A DNA stretch of 64,000 bases from positions 992,001 through 1,056,000 of the forward strand of contig NZ_LIVQ01000002.1 of NCBI RefSeq assembly GCF_001905445.1, in the 5' to 3' direction. Positions 35,020-44,896 of this stretch are shown piece by piece. A program made the position numbers and the translations under genes. Below the pieces are notes generated by a model. That model was not told the DNA's origin. It did not search any database and saw only the letters and a program-made list of their open reading frames with translations. The stretch's first letter is position 1; every line of letters starts with the position of its first letter. The stretch comes from Streptomyces sp. CB00455 (GTDB lineage: Bacteria > Actinomycetota > Actinomycetes > Streptomycetales > Streptomycetaceae).

Positions 35020-36825
35020 TCACGGGCTGCGGATGAGGTCTCCCTCGGGGTTTCCGGCCGGGCGGTCGCCGGACTTGTAGTGGAGGGTGCCGTCGGGGTT
35101 GAGCGTGAACCGCTCGTCGGAGGAGCCGTCCGCGCAGATCCCGGGAGCGGGGTTGGGGCCGCCCGCGGTGTCCAGGACGAGCGAGCGGTCGGTGGCGGAG
35201 GCCAGCTTCCAGTCGCCGCTGCAGTCGGTGCCGAGGACCGGCACGATCGACTTGTCCCGGCCGACGACCTCGCCGACCCGGCCGGCCTTGATGGTGATCT
35301 CGAACTCGCTGGAGACCCCCATGCGCGCCGTGGTGACGGTGCCCCTCCAGGTCCCGGTGAGCTGCCCGGGGACGTCGCCGCGGGTGCCCTTGGGCGGCTG
35401 TCCGGTCGCGCCGCCGCTCGGTGTGGCGGCGGGGGGCGTCCCGGCCGGGGCCGGAGCCGAGGAGGCCGAAGGGGACGTCCGCGGGCCGCCCTCGGCGGTG
35501 TCCCGGCGCTCGGCGCCCTGCCCGGGGAGCAGGCCCGTCGCGTACAGCCCGCCGGACAGCACCGCGAGGGCCGCGGCCGCGGTGAGGACGAGGGTGCAGC
35601 TGAACCGCCGGCCGGCGGCGGTCACGCCGACCCGGCGCTCGCCGGGGGCGGTCCGGGGCTGCGGCACCCCGGCGCCGGGCGTCCCGGCGGGCGGACCGTA
35701 GGGGCCGTACGGCCCTGCCGTGGGGGGAGCACCGGCACCGGCCGCCGCGGACCCGTAGGCGGGATCCGGCGTCCCGAACCCCGCGCCGCCCGGCACGGGG
35801 CCACCGCCCGGCACGGGGCCACCGGGGCCGTCCGGCGGGCCGAAGCCGGGGTGCGCCGTGCCGCCGTGGTCCGCCGCGCCCTGGCCGCCGTACGAGGGAG
35901 TGGTGAAGGGGACCGGCCCGGAAGGACTCTCCGCGGACGCGAGGTCGAGGTCGAGCAGCGCCACCGCGGCCCGGCTGGCTTCCTCGACGAGGGCAGCCGG
36001 AAGCCAGCCCGGACCGAGCGGGGCGCCGTCGAGGGCGCGCGCGACCGCTTCCGGAGAGGGCCGGCCGGCGGCCGCCTTCGCCAGGCAGGCCGCGATCAGC
36101 TCGCGCAGTTCCCCGGCCGGGAGGGCGCCCAGCTCGGGCGGCTCGTGGACGACCTTGTACAGGAGCGTCGCGGAGTTGTCCCCGGTGAAGGGCGGGTGTC
36201 CCGTCGCCGCGAAGGCCAGGACCGCGCCGAGCGAGAACACGTCGGCCGCTCCTGTGACGCCCTTGCCGAGGATCTGCTCGGGCGACATGTAGCCGGGGGA
36301 GCCCACCGAGACGCCGGTGGAGGTGAGGGAGGCCGTCCCGTCGGTGGCCCGGGCGATCCCGAAGTCGATCAGCCGGGGCCCGTCGAGGGTCAGCATCACG
36401 TTCGAGGGCTTCACGTCCCGGTGGACGAGGCCCAGCCCGTGCACCGCCACCAGGGCCCGGGCCAGCCCGGCGCCGATGGCCCGCACGGAAGCCTCGGGGA
36501 GGGGGCCGTGCGCGGCCAGCGCCCGGTCCAGGGAGGGGCCGGCGACGTAGCCGGTGGCCACCCACGGCACCGGGGCCCCGGCATCCGCGTCCAGGACGGG
36601 CGCGGTCCACTCGCCGCCCACCCGTCGCGCGGCCTCCACCTCCCGGCGGAAACGGGCGCGGAACTCCTCGTCGGCGGCGAAGTGCGGGTGCACGATCTTG
36701 ACAGCGACGGTCCGGCCGCCCGCGCTGCGCCCCAGGTAGACCCGGCCCATACCGCCCGCGCCGAGCCGGCCGAGCAGCCGGTACGCGCCGATGGTGCGCG
36801 GCTCACCCGCTTCGAGCGGCTGCAT
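35020..36825 (-). CDS. Transmembrane Ser/Thr protein kinase (PknB/PASTA-less type)
   Basis: A 601-residue Hanks-type kinase. LGRLGAGGMGRVY is the P-loop; AVKIV has the ATP Lys 43; HRDVKPSN at 135-142 is the catalytic loop, DFG is at 154-156, and GYMSPEQ is the activation/P+1 segment, all intact. A Gly/Pro/Ala-rich linker (about 305-405) leads to one membrane helix (FSCTLVLTAAAALAVLSGG) and an extracytoplasmic domain with a beta-strand pattern (TWRGTVTTA onward, Cys in GTDCSG and PGICADG, likely a disulfide) that may sense a ligand. There are no PASTA repeats. It lies directly upstream of mqnC and may be co-transcribed with it. Confidence 0.92.
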   Translation of the reverse strand: MQPLEAGEPRTIGAYRLLGRLGAGGMGRVYLGRSAGGRTVAVKIVHPHFAADEEFRARFRREVEAARRVGGEWTAPVLDADAGAPVPWVATGYVAGPSLDRALAAHGPLPEASVRAIGAGLARALVAVHGLGLVHRDVKPSNVMLTLDGPRLIDFGIARATDGTASLTSTGVSVGSPGYMSPEQILGKGVTGAADVFSLGAVLAFAATGHPPFTGDNSATLLYKVVHEPPELGALPAGELRELIAACLAKAAAGRPSPEAVARALDGAPLGPGWLPAALVEEASRAAVALLDLDLASAESPSGPVPFTTPSYGGQGAADHGGTAHPGFGPPDGPGGPVPGGGPVPGGAGFGTPDPAYGSAAAGAGAPPTAGPYGPYGPPAGTPGAGVPQPRTAPGERRVGVTAAGRRFSCTLVLTAAAALAVLSGGLYATGLLPGQGAERRDTAEGGPRTSPSASSAPAPAGTPPAATPSGGATGQPPKGTRGDVPGQLTGTWRGTVTTARMGVSSEFEITIKAGRVGEVVGRDKSIVPVLGTDCSGDWKLASATDRSLVLDTAGGPNPAPGICADGSSDERFTLNPDGTLHYKSGDRPAGNPEGDLIRSP

Positions 36826-36956
36826 CGGGTCCTCCCGTCCCCCGGGATCCGGGGCCCTCGCGTCATCCGGCCAAGCAGCACCTTAGGCCGTCTCTTCCGC
36901 AGGCAGCGCGGGCCCGGCAGGATCCGAAGGGAAAGGGACGTCCCCGGACCGGCGGG

Positions 36957-37088
36957 GCGGGCGGACCGACGGACGGACGGGCGGACGGACCGGCTGACGG
37001 GCGGACGATCCGGGGCCGGCGGACGGGGAGATCGTCCACCGCGACGCGCGGCCGCTCCCCTCTTTCCCTTCGCGTCTTTCCCTTCGCG
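36957..37088. repeat. Low-complexity and tandem repeats upstream of the kinase gene
   Basis: In the 331-base gap 36826-37156, bases 36957-37005 are a run of GGAC/GGACG-type tetra- and pentamers, and TCTTTCCCTTCGCG occurs twice in perfect tandem (37061-37074, 37075-37088). The gap holds the kinase promoter and the end of the mqnA transcript; I see no gene in it. Confidence 0.55.
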
Positions 37089-37156
37089 CGAGCGCCGGGG
37101 CGGTGAATGCCGGGAGCGGATCGAATTCCGGGAACGGGAATCCGCGCGGCGCCGGC

Positions 37157-38029
<873 letters not shown>

Positions 38030-38120
38030 CTAGCCCCCGGTTCGGCGTCAGCCGTCGGACGGGTCTCAAACGTCCGAGTGACGTGATCTTTCCCTCTGGT
38101 CTCGGCCGCAGGGTGCGTGC

Positions 38121-38126
38121 TAGGCT
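38121..38126 (+). promoter_or_regulatory. Predicted -10 element of the cold-shock gene
   Basis: TAGGCT preceded by TGC (extended -10 type). A -35 is not clear. Transcription from just downstream would give a leader of about 125 bases. Confidence 0.4.
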
Positions 38127-38164
38127 CGTCGCAAGTTGCAGTTTGGTTTCCCTTGCAGTACGAG

Positions 38165-38190
38165 GCCTGCGGAGAATGTGACCCGCAGGC
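38165..38190 (+). promoter_or_regulatory. Attenuator-like hairpin in the cold-shock mRNA leader
   Basis: GCCTGCGG and CCGCAGGC form a perfect 8-bp stem with a 10-base loop, followed at once by TTTTGTAGTTTTC, an unusually T-rich tail for this genome. It looks like an intrinsic terminator placed about 70 bases before the start codon, so it may act in temperature-dependent attenuation. Confidence 0.45.
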
Positions 38191-38257
38191 TTTTGTAGTT
38201 TTCAGACTTCTTAGCAGGTTCTGGAGCAGGGCGACCCTTTGGCCCATAGGAGGGCTC

Positions 38258-38461
38258 ATGGCTACCGGAACCGTGAAGTGGTTCAACGCTGAAAAGGGCT
38301 TCGGCTTCATCGCCCAGGACGGCGGCGGCCCGGATGTCTTCGTCCACTACTCCGCGATCAACGCCTCTGGCTTCCGCTCCCTCGAGGAGAACCAGATGGT
38401 GAACTTCGACGTCACGCAGGGTCCCAAGGGCCCGCAGGCGGAGAACGTCACCCCGGCCTAG
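38258..38461 (+). CDS. Cold-shock protein (CspA family)
   Basis: A 67-residue single-stranded nucleic acid chaperone. RNP1 is KGFGFIA at 13-19 and RNP2 is DVFVHY at 26-31; the rest of the five-stranded OB fold is normal. A strong AGGAGG precedes the ATG at 38258. Acts on mRNA structure in the cytoplasm; streptomycetes carry several paralogues, so a specific symbol is not given. Confidence 0.96.
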   Translation: MATGTVKWFNAEKGFGFIAQDGGGPDVFVHYSAINASGFRSLEENQMVNFDVTQGPKGPQAENVTPA

Positions 38462-38504
38462 TCGCCTGGGCCAGCCTCATCGCGGGTTGGAAATGCAGTA
38501 ACCA

Positions 38505-38548
38505 AGGAGCCCTGTCCCCTCTGCGCGAGCAGAGGGGACAGGGCTCCT
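38505..38548. terminator. Terminator of the cold-shock gene
   Basis: A perfect 20-bp stem (AGGAGCCCTGTCCCCTCTGC and its complement) with a GCGA tetraloop, followed by a short T-containing tail. Confidence 0.92.
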
Positions 38549-38601
38549 GCCTTTGCCCCTCCGCGGTGGGTGGCGAGGGGCGGGCGGGGGCGGGGGCAAC
38601 G

Positions 38602-38641
38602 CCGTGGGGCCGGCACCGTCTGCACGGTGCCGGCCCCACGG
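38602..38641. terminator. Terminator of the lytic transglycosylase gene
   Basis: A perfect 18-bp stem (CCGTGGGGCCGGCACCGT and its complement) with a 4-base loop, 38 bases past the minus-strand stop at 38679. Together with the preceding hairpin it insulates the two convergent genes. Confidence 0.88.
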
Positions 38642-38678
38642 TGTTGTCCGCAGCCCTGCGTCGGTCCCGGCGGTGGCC

Positions 38679-40418
38679 TCAGGAGGTCTTGGCCGGAGGC
38701 TTCGACGGGGACGGAACCGGGGCCGGGGTGGCCTTCGGGGCTGTGACGTTGAACTCCAGGACCAGGACCACCTGCTGCGGGGTGGTCAGGCGCAGGGAGT
38801 ACCTGCCGGCGGGGAGGTCGGCGTCGGTGAACAGCTCCGGCAGGGTGATCCTGCCGTCGGCGCCCGACGTGGGCAGCGTCCGGCGGTAGACCTTCTTGCC
38901 CGCCTCGTCCTTGAAGTACGGGCCCTTCGCGGTCGCCGGGTCGACCGGGACCCACGCGCCGTCCTTGTCCTTGTCCTTCACCACCAGCTCGGCGAGGACC
39001 TCGGTGCCCTCGACGGCCTTGCCGTCGGCCGTGGCGAGGACCTCGACGCCCTGGAAGCTCTTGCCGGCGACGGCCTCCAGCGGCTTGGAGCCGTCCGGGC
39101 GGGCCAGCAGGTCGGCGAACGGCTTCGCCGTCACCTTGCCGGTGAAGGTCATCGTGAACTTGCCCGCCGTGTCGTAGGCCGACACCCGCAGGCTGAAGGT
39201 GCCCGGCTTGGGACCCGCCGTCAGACCGGGAGCCGTCGCGATGCCCTCGGCGTCCGTCAGGACCACCAGCGAGTCCGCGGGTGCCTTCGGGAAGGCGGTG
39301 CCACCGGTGGTGTCGGCCTCCACCGCGAAGACGACCTTCTGTCCGACCGCCGGCTTGCCGTCGCTGAGGACCGCCTTGACCTTCGGGACCTCGGCGAACG
39401 GCGCGCCCGTCTCGGCCGTGAGACCGGGACCGCCGAGCAGCACCAGCTCCGCGAGGTGCGGGGCCGGCGGCTTCTGCGGCTCGGCCGGAGGCGTGGTGGG
39501 CGGGGTCTTCGGCGGAGTGGTCGGCGGCGTCGCCGGCGGGGTCTTCGGCGGAGTGGTCGTGGACGGGCGGGGCGTGACCGGCTGGTGCGGGGTCACCGGC
39601 GACGGAGTCGGCCGGCTGCCGGGGGGCTGCGTCGGGTAGTTGCCCACGGGCGGGTTCGGCACCTCGGCGACGCCGCCCGCCTGGTACTGCCGCATGTAGC
39701 CGAGCACGGTGTTCACGTACTCGCGGGAGTTGTTGTAGCTCAGGATCGCGGCGTCCAGTTTGGCCGGGTCCGAGAGGTCCTTGTCGCCCGCGCACAGATA
39801 GAGTCCCGCACCCAGCGCCGCGTCGTAGATGTTGTTCGGGTCCCGCTTGGCGTCACCGTTGCCGTCGGCGCCCCACGTGGTCCACGTGGAGGGGATGAAC
39901 TGGAGCGGACCGACGGCCCGGTCGTAGACGGTGTCCGCGTCCCACTCGCCCTTGTCGGTGTCGCGGATCTCGGCGAAGCCGTTGCCGTCGAGGCGGGGGC
40001 CCCGGATCGGCTTCTCGGTGTAGCCGTCGGTCTTGAGGCCGTAGCCCGAGGCGTGCACGGACTCGACCCGGCCGATACCGGCGATCAGCTGCCAGGGCAG
40101 CTTGCAGTGGGGGAGCGCGGCGGCAACGGACAGCTCGGCGCGCTTGTAGGCGTCCAGGGCCGTCGCGGGTATGCCGGTGGCGCCCTCCGGCGCGGTGTCG
40201 CCCGGCGGCACCTGCGGATCGGCGAGGTCCCCGGGCAGGTCCAGCCGGGCGTCACCGCGTTCGGCAGCCTGCGGACTGTCCGGGGTCGGTTCGGACTCCC
40301 CCGCGTCGGCGGTCGACGGATTGGTCACGACCGCGGCGGTGGTCAGGCTGGCCGCCAGGGCGGCGGTGCACAGGACCTTGCGCGAGGTGTTGACGAGGTG
40401 ACGGTGAAGCGGCTTCAC
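38679..40418 (-). CDS. Secreted lytic transglycosylase with Ig-like C-terminal region
   Basis: A 579-residue exported enzyme. The signal segment is at about 12-35 (VLCTAALAASLTTAAVV). The catalytic domain (about 75-220) is of the MltB/SLT_2 type: LPWQLIAGIGRVESVH holds the catalytic Glu, and GPLQFIPSTW and ILSYNNSREYV complete the fold. A Pro/Thr linker (about 235-295) leads to two beta-rich regions that look like Ig-type modules (APGLTAGPKPGTFSLRV). Cleaves glycan strands of peptidoglycan. The GTG at 40416-40418 is preferred because the signal peptide starts there (MKPLHRHLVNTSRKVL). Confidence 0.88.
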   Translation of the reverse strand: MKPLHRHLVNTSRKVLCTAALAASLTTAAVVTNPSTADAGESEPTPDSPQAAERGDARLDLPGDLADPQVPPGDTAPEGATGIPATALDAYKRAELSVAAALPHCKLPWQLIAGIGRVESVHASGYGLKTDGYTEKPIRGPRLDGNGFAEIRDTDKGEWDADTVYDRAVGPLQFIPSTWTTWGADGNGDAKRDPNNIYDAALGAGLYLCAGDKDLSDPAKLDAAILSYNNSREYVNTVLGYMRQYQAGGVAEVPNPPVGNYPTQPPGSRPTPSPVTPHQPVTPRPSTTTPPKTPPATPPTTPPKTPPTTPPAEPQKPPAPHLAELVLLGGPGLTAETGAPFAEVPKVKAVLSDGKPAVGQKVVFAVEADTTGGTAFPKAPADSLVVLTDAEGIATAPGLTAGPKPGTFSLRVSAYDTAGKFTMTFTGKVTAKPFADLLARPDGSKPLEAVAGKSFQGVEVLATADGKAVEGTEVLAELVVKDKDKDGAWVPVDPATAKGPYFKDEAGKKVYRRTLPTSGADGRITLPELFTDADLPAGRYSLRLTTPQQVVLVLEFNVTAPKATPAPVPSPSKPPAKTS

Positions 40419-40756
40419 AGTGCGGCGATCCCCCCAGGAGCCGTCAACGGATACGGCCGGTCGGGCCGTGAATATCCACTGTCTATCAGGTATTAGTGAG
40501 CGACTCACCGTCCCCCCGGCAGTTGTGGCCCGCCATTCGTCTCGGCTTCACCCCGCTCTGCGGACAGAACGACCAGCAAGCCCAAGTCGTTGCCGGGATG
40601 CCCCTGTTGGTGTGGGTTTCGAGCCGGGTTCCCTTCTTGCGGGAGTTTCGGGTGTCGGGGGGACAGCTGGGCGCTCACGAACGGCACCCGCGTACACGGC
40701 GGTTGCGCGCAGGCACAGTGGACCGCGACAGCTACGGCGACACGGAGGTTTCACTG
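40419..40756. other. Intergenic region between lytic transglycosylase and small membrane protein genes
   Basis: A 338-base divergent promoter region. The only motif I see is the palindrome GTGAG-CGA-CTCAC at 40496-40508. No convincing small gene or known riboswitch core was found on either strand. Confidence 0.5.
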
Positions 40757-41053
40757 ATGTCCGACACGCGTTCCACCCCCCGCCCCGCCCCTCGCCCCGC
40801 CGCCGGCCGGGCCACGTGGTCCCTCCCCCTGCTGGTGCTCACACCTCCGGCGGTCATCCGGCTGGCGGCGGAGCCCTCCGGCGGGTGGCTCGTCGCCTTA
40901 TGGGTGTTCTGGGCCGTGGGCGCTGTCCTGGTGGCAGCCGAGTGGAGGCCGGCGGCGCGCCACGGGGTGCGCGGCCGGGACTTGATCACCTGCCTGATAG
41001 CCCACGCGGTGCTCGTGTGGCACCTGGTGCTGCTGCTCTTCGTGCAGCGGTAG
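40757..41053 (+). CDS. Small membrane protein of unknown function
   Basis: A 98-residue protein with three hydrophobic segments: SLPLLVLTPPAVIRLA, LVALWVFWAVGAVLVAA and CLIAHAVLVWHLVLLLF. The ATG at 40757 follows GGAGG by 9 bases. No family recognised. It converges on the TAP-type peptidase. Confidence 0.7.
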   Translation: MSDTRSTPRPAPRPAAGRATWSLPLLVLTPPAVIRLAAEPSGGWLVALWVFWAVGAVLVAAEWRPAARHGVRGRDLITCLIAHAVLVWHLVLLLFVQR

Positions 41054-41123
41054 CCCGTCGCAGGCCACCGGCCCGCCCCGCCGGGCCGCCGCGCTGCCGG
41101 GCTCGCCGGTCTGTCCCGCCGGG

Positions 41124-42701
41124 TCACTCCCCGGCGGGGCAGGACCGTTTCCCGGCCGGGAGCCGGCCCTCGGTGAGGAACCGGTTCGCGTACTGCCGGA
41201 CACAGGATGAGGACGCGTACGCGGTGTGCCCATCGCCCCGGTGGTCCAGGACGACCGCCGAGCCGAGGCGCTCGGCGGTCTCCCGCGTCCACTCGTACGG
41301 GGTCGCCGGGTCGCCCCGAGTACCGACGAGCAGCATCCGCGGCGCGCCCGGGTGGTCGATCCTGCGGATGAAGTCCGTGCCTGCGGGGCGCCCGTAGCAG
41401 GTGAGTACGGTGGCCAGCTGCCCCGGGCCGAAGACCTTCGAGGCCGCGAGGAACTGACCGCGGCGGGCGTCCAACTCCCGCCGGACGGCCTCCGGGCCGG
41501 CGTGCTCGTCGGACCGGTCCGGGTCGTCGGCGCAGTTCACGGCGGCCTGCGCGGTCCGGCTGTTGTCGGCCGGCACCGACCCGGGCCCGCTGTCCTGCTC
41601 CTGGACCTCCTGCGGGCGGTCGGAGGGGCCGGTCGGGCCGCCGAGCTGGAGCAGCCCCACCGGGTCGTGTTCGCGCTCGGCCAGCGCGAGGGCGTCGGCG
41701 AGCCGGGGCCAGGTGCTGGTGGCGTACAGGGCGTTGCCGATGGAGGCCGCCGCGTCCTGACCGGTCACGTGGGAGCCGTCCTCGCCGGTGAGCGGTTCCT
41801 CGTCGAGCCGCGCCACCAGGGAGTCGACGCGGCGCGCGGCGGCGCGCGCGTCCGTCCCGTAGACACAGTCCGGCCGACGGGTGCACCAGGCCAGGAAGCC
41901 GTCCAGGGCCCGCTGCCGGCCGCGTGCCGTCGCGAGGGCCTGCTCCACCAGCGGCTCGGTGAGGGTGTCGACCCCGTCGAGCACCATGCGGCCGGTGTGC
42001 CCGGGGAACTGCGCGGCGTACACGGCGCCGAGCCTGGTCCCGTAGGAGAAGCCGAGGTAGTTCAGCTTCCGGTCGCCGAGCACCCGGCGCATCACGTCCA
42101 TGTCGCGCGAGACGTTCACCGTGCCGACGTACGGCAGGACCGGGCCGGAGGCCAGTTCGCAGCGCCCGGCCACGGCGCGCAGGGCGGACAGCCGCGCGGC
42201 GGGATCACCCTCCGCCGCGTCGGCGGTCTCCATGGAGCCGCCGCAGGAGACGGGTTCGCTGTGGCCCACCCCGCGGGGGTCGAAGGCGACGAGGTCGTAG
42301 CGCTTGCCGAGGTCGGCGTAGGTCTCGGCATCCGCCGCCAGGCCCGCGACACCCGGAAGGCCGGGGCCGCCGAAGTTGAGCAGGAGCGAGCCGAGGCGGT
42401 GGCCCCGGTCGGTGGCGGGTATGCGGGCGAGGGCCAGCGTGACCGTTCCCTTGGCGGGGTTCGCGTAGTCGAGGGGCACCTCGACGGTCCCGCATCCCAT
42501 CCCGGCGGGCGCGCCCGTCCCGGGGCAGTCCCCCCAGCGGATGCGCTGGGCGTGGAAGCGTTCCAGCGGATCGCTCCCGGGGGCTGCCGGGGCGGCGGTG
42601 AAGGAAGCCAGGAGCAGCGCGCAGGCCACGGCGAAGGCACGGGGGCGGGAACGGGAACGGGAGCGGACACGGACAGGGACACGGCAACTGGGGTGGCGCA
42701 C
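41124..42701 (-). CDS. Secreted TAP-type alpha/beta-hydrolase (tripeptidyl aminopeptidase family)
   Basis: A 525-residue exported serine peptidase or esterase. Its N-terminus alternates Arg and Ser (residues 10-21) before the signal core AFAVACALLLASFTAAPAA. LLLNFGGPG is the oxyanion loop, FDPRGVGHSEPVSC follows, and the nucleophile elbow is GFSYGT (Ser 219). The C-terminal TAP-like domain contains TRGDPATPYEW (likely Asp) and DHRGDGHTAY (likely His). Homologues remove N-terminal tripeptides or hydrolyse esters outside the cell; which applies here is unknown. Confidence 0.87.
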   Translation of the reverse strand: MRHPSCRVPVRVRSRSRSRPRAFAVACALLLASFTAAPAAPGSDPLERFHAQRIRWGDCPGTGAPAGMGCGTVEVPLDYANPAKGTVTLALARIPATDRGHRLGSLLLNFGGPGLPGVAGLAADAETYADLGKRYDLVAFDPRGVGHSEPVSCGGSMETADAAEGDPAARLSALRAVAGRCELASGPVLPYVGTVNVSRDMDVMRRVLGDRKLNYLGFSYGTRLGAVYAAQFPGHTGRMVLDGVDTLTEPLVEQALATARGRQRALDGFLAWCTRRPDCVYGTDARAAARRVDSLVARLDEEPLTGEDGSHVTGQDAAASIGNALYATSTWPRLADALALAEREHDPVGLLQLGGPTGPSDRPQEVQEQDSGPGSVPADNSRTAQAAVNCADDPDRSDEHAGPEAVRRELDARRGQFLAASKVFGPGQLATVLTCYGRPAGTDFIRRIDHPGAPRMLLVGTRGDPATPYEWTRETAERLGSAVVLDHRGDGHTAYASSSCVRQYANRFLTEGRLPAGKRSCPAGE

Positions 42702-42889
42702 TGCGCCCTCCTCGGGTGGCCCCCCGCCGGCGGTCAGCCCACGATAAACGCCTTCCCTCGCCCCCGCCCGCCCAGGGGGTCCGGTGTCCCTTGGGCCGGA
42801 CGGGTGGGCGCGCGGAGCCGCCGTCGAGTGGCCGGCACGTCGCCGCTCCCGTCGAACGGCAGCTCCGCGGCCCTCGGAAGTCAGGCCCT

Positions 42890-42958
42890 GCAGACGCGGA
42901 AGCAGACGCCGACGCGGACGCAGACGCGGAAGCAGACGCGGACGCAGACGCGGAGGCA
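42890..42958. repeat. GCAGAC/GCGGA(A/C) tandem-repeat tract after the acyl-CoA synthetase gene
   Basis: About 70 bases built from CAGACGCGGAAG- and GACGCGGACG-type units of 6 to 12 bases repeated in head-to-tail fashion. It begins 13 bases past the minus-strand stop at 42972 and would form part of the 3' end of that transcript. The rest of the 270-base gap is unremarkable. Confidence 0.6.
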
Positions 42959-42971
42959 GGCCCCTCGACGG

Positions 42972-44864
42972 TCAGCGTTCGCGCGGAGTCCGGTACAGCT
43001 CCTCGATCTGGCGTGCGTAGTCGCGGGCGATGGCGCCCCGTTTGAGCTTCAGCGAGGGGGTCAGATGGCCCCGCGCCTCCGTGAAGTCGCCAGGCAGGAC
43101 GACGAAACTGCGGATCGACTCCGCGCGCGACACCAGCCGGTTCGCCTCGTCGACCGCCCGCTGGAGGTCCGCCCGCAGCTCTTCGTCGTGCACCAGCGTG
43201 CTGATGGGCACGCCCTGCTTCTTGTGCATCTGGCGCCAGTGCAGCAGCCCGTCCGGCTCCAGGGTGATCAGGGCGGTGATGTACGGCCGGTTGTCGCCGA
43301 TCACCATGCACTGCCCGACCAGGGGGTGGGCCCGCAGCCAGTCCTCCAGGGGCGCCGGGGCCACGTTCTTGCCGCCGGAGGTGATGATCAGGTCCTTCTT
43401 GCGGCCGGTGATGGTGAGGTAGCCGTCGGCGTCGAGCTCTCCGATGTCCCCGGTCGGCAGCCAGCTCCCGGGCGGGACGCCCTGCCCGCTGTTCCAATAC
43501 CCGGCGAAGACGTGGCGTCCGCCCAGCAGCACCTCGCCGTCGTCCGCGATCCGGACGGCCGTGCCCGGCAGCGGCCAGCCGACCGTACCGAGCCTGGGCC
43601 GCAGCGGTGGGGTCACCGTGGAGGCTCCGGTCGTCTCCGTCAGCCCGTAGCCCTCGAAGACCTCGATGCCGGCGCCCGTGTAGAAGGCGGCGAGCCGCCG
43701 GCCCAGCGGGGAGCCGCCGCTCAGGATGTAGCGGACGCGGCCGCCGAGCGCGGCGCGGATCCGCCGGTAGACGAGCGGCTCGTACAGGGCCCGCGCGGCG
43801 CGCAGCCCGGGCCCCGGTCTCCTGCCTTCGGCCGTCTCGCCGTAGCTTCGCGCGATGCGGGCGGCCCGGTCGAAGGAGGCGCCCCGGCCCATCTTCTCGG
43901 CGGTGGCGCGGGCGGTGTTGTAGACCTTCTCCAGCACGTACGGGATGGCGAGGAGGAAGGTCGGACGGAAGCCCGCGAGGTCGGCGAGGAGGTCCTCGGT
44001 GCTGATGCTGGGCGCGTGAGCAAGTTTGACCCGGGCCCGCATGCAGCCGACGGCCACCATCCGGCCGAAGACGTGGCTGAGCGGCAGGAAGAGGAGCGTG
44101 GACGCCGGGTCCTTGCTGACGGACCGGAAGACGGGGTGCAGCAGCGCGACCGAGTTGTCCACCTCGGCGAAGAAGTTGGCGTGGGTGATCACGCAGCCCT
44201 TGGGCCGGCCGGTGGTGCCGGAGGTGTAGATGAGGGTCGCGACGGAGCCCGGCGTACGGGTGGACCGCCGGGCGTGCACCACCCGGTCGGGCAGGTGCTC
44301 CCCGGCCTTGACCAGTCGGGCCAGGGCGCCGGTGTCGAATTCCCACAGGTGCGCCAGCCAGGGCAGGTTGCCGCGCTCGGCACTGATGATGCGGGCCTGC
44401 GCGGTGTCCTCGACGGCGCAGGCCACGGCGCCGGAGTCGTGGATGATCCAGCGCGCCTGGAGGGCGGAGGAGGTCGGGTAGACCGGTACGGTGACCAGCC
44501 CGGCGGCCCACGCGGCGAAGTCGAGCAGGGTCCATTCGTAGGTGGTACGGGCCATGATGGCGAGCCGGTCGCCCTCGCGCAGCCCCTCGGCGATCAGGCC
44601 CTTGGCGACGGCCGTCACCTCCGCGGCGAATTCGGCGGCGGTGACGTCCCGCCAGGTCCCGTCCCGCTGCTTGCGCGCGAGCACGGCTTCGCCGGGAGCC
44701 TGCCGGGCGTTGTCGAAGGGGATGTCCCCGAGCGAGCCGCTCACCGGCGGCCCGGCGAGCGCGGGCACCCGTACTTCGCGCACCACCCCGTCGAGCACCG
44801 TCTTGACGGGCTCGACGGGCTCGGCTGGGTCGACGGGGTCGGCCGGATGGGGCAGGGCTTCCAC
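42972..44864 (-). CDS. Long-chain fatty-acid-CoA ligase (AMP-forming)
   Basis: A 630-residue adenylate-forming enzyme activating fatty acids to acyl-CoA. The P-loop YTSGTTGRPKG, the A5 motif GYGLTETTG, the A7/A8 region TGDIGELDADGYLTITGRKKDLI with its hinge, and the A10 Lys (SLKLKRGAI) are all present. The N-terminal 20 residues are a Pro/Val/Asp/Glu-rich tail. An inverted repeat overlapping its likely promoter suggests control by a TetR-type repressor. Confidence 0.92.
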   Translation of the reverse strand: MEALPHPADPVDPAEPVEPVKTVLDGVVREVRVPALAGPPVSGSLGDIPFDNARQAPGEAVLARKQRDGTWRDVTAAEFAAEVTAVAKGLIAEGLREGDRLAIMARTTYEWTLLDFAAWAAGLVTVPVYPTSSALQARWIIHDSGAVACAVEDTAQARIISAERGNLPWLAHLWEFDTGALARLVKAGEHLPDRVVHARRSTRTPGSVATLIYTSGTTGRPKGCVITHANFFAEVDNSVALLHPVFRSVSKDPASTLLFLPLSHVFGRMVAVGCMRARVKLAHAPSISTEDLLADLAGFRPTFLLAIPYVLEKVYNTARATAEKMGRGASFDRAARIARSYGETAEGRRPGPGLRAARALYEPLVYRRIRAALGGRVRYILSGGSPLGRRLAAFYTGAGIEVFEGYGLTETTGASTVTPPLRPRLGTVGWPLPGTAVRIADDGEVLLGGRHVFAGYWNSGQGVPPGSWLPTGDIGELDADGYLTITGRKKDLIITSGGKNVAPAPLEDWLRAHPLVGQCMVIGDNRPYITALITLEPDGLLHWRQMHKKQGVPISTLVHDEELRADLQRAVDEANRLVSRAESIRSFVVLPGDFTEARGHLTPSLKLKRGAIARDYARQIEELYRTPRER

Positions 44865-44896
44865 GGCGCTCTCCTCGGTCCGACGGCTGGGAGGCA

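Noticed and set aside
40419-40760. ydaO-like element before the lytic transglycosylase gene
   Set aside because: A GGGGTGAAGCC stretch occurs on the minus strand, but the remaining conserved core is absent or out of order.
42890-42958. CRISPR array
   Set aside because: Units of 6-12 bases without unique spacers and no cas genes; it is a simple tandem repeat.
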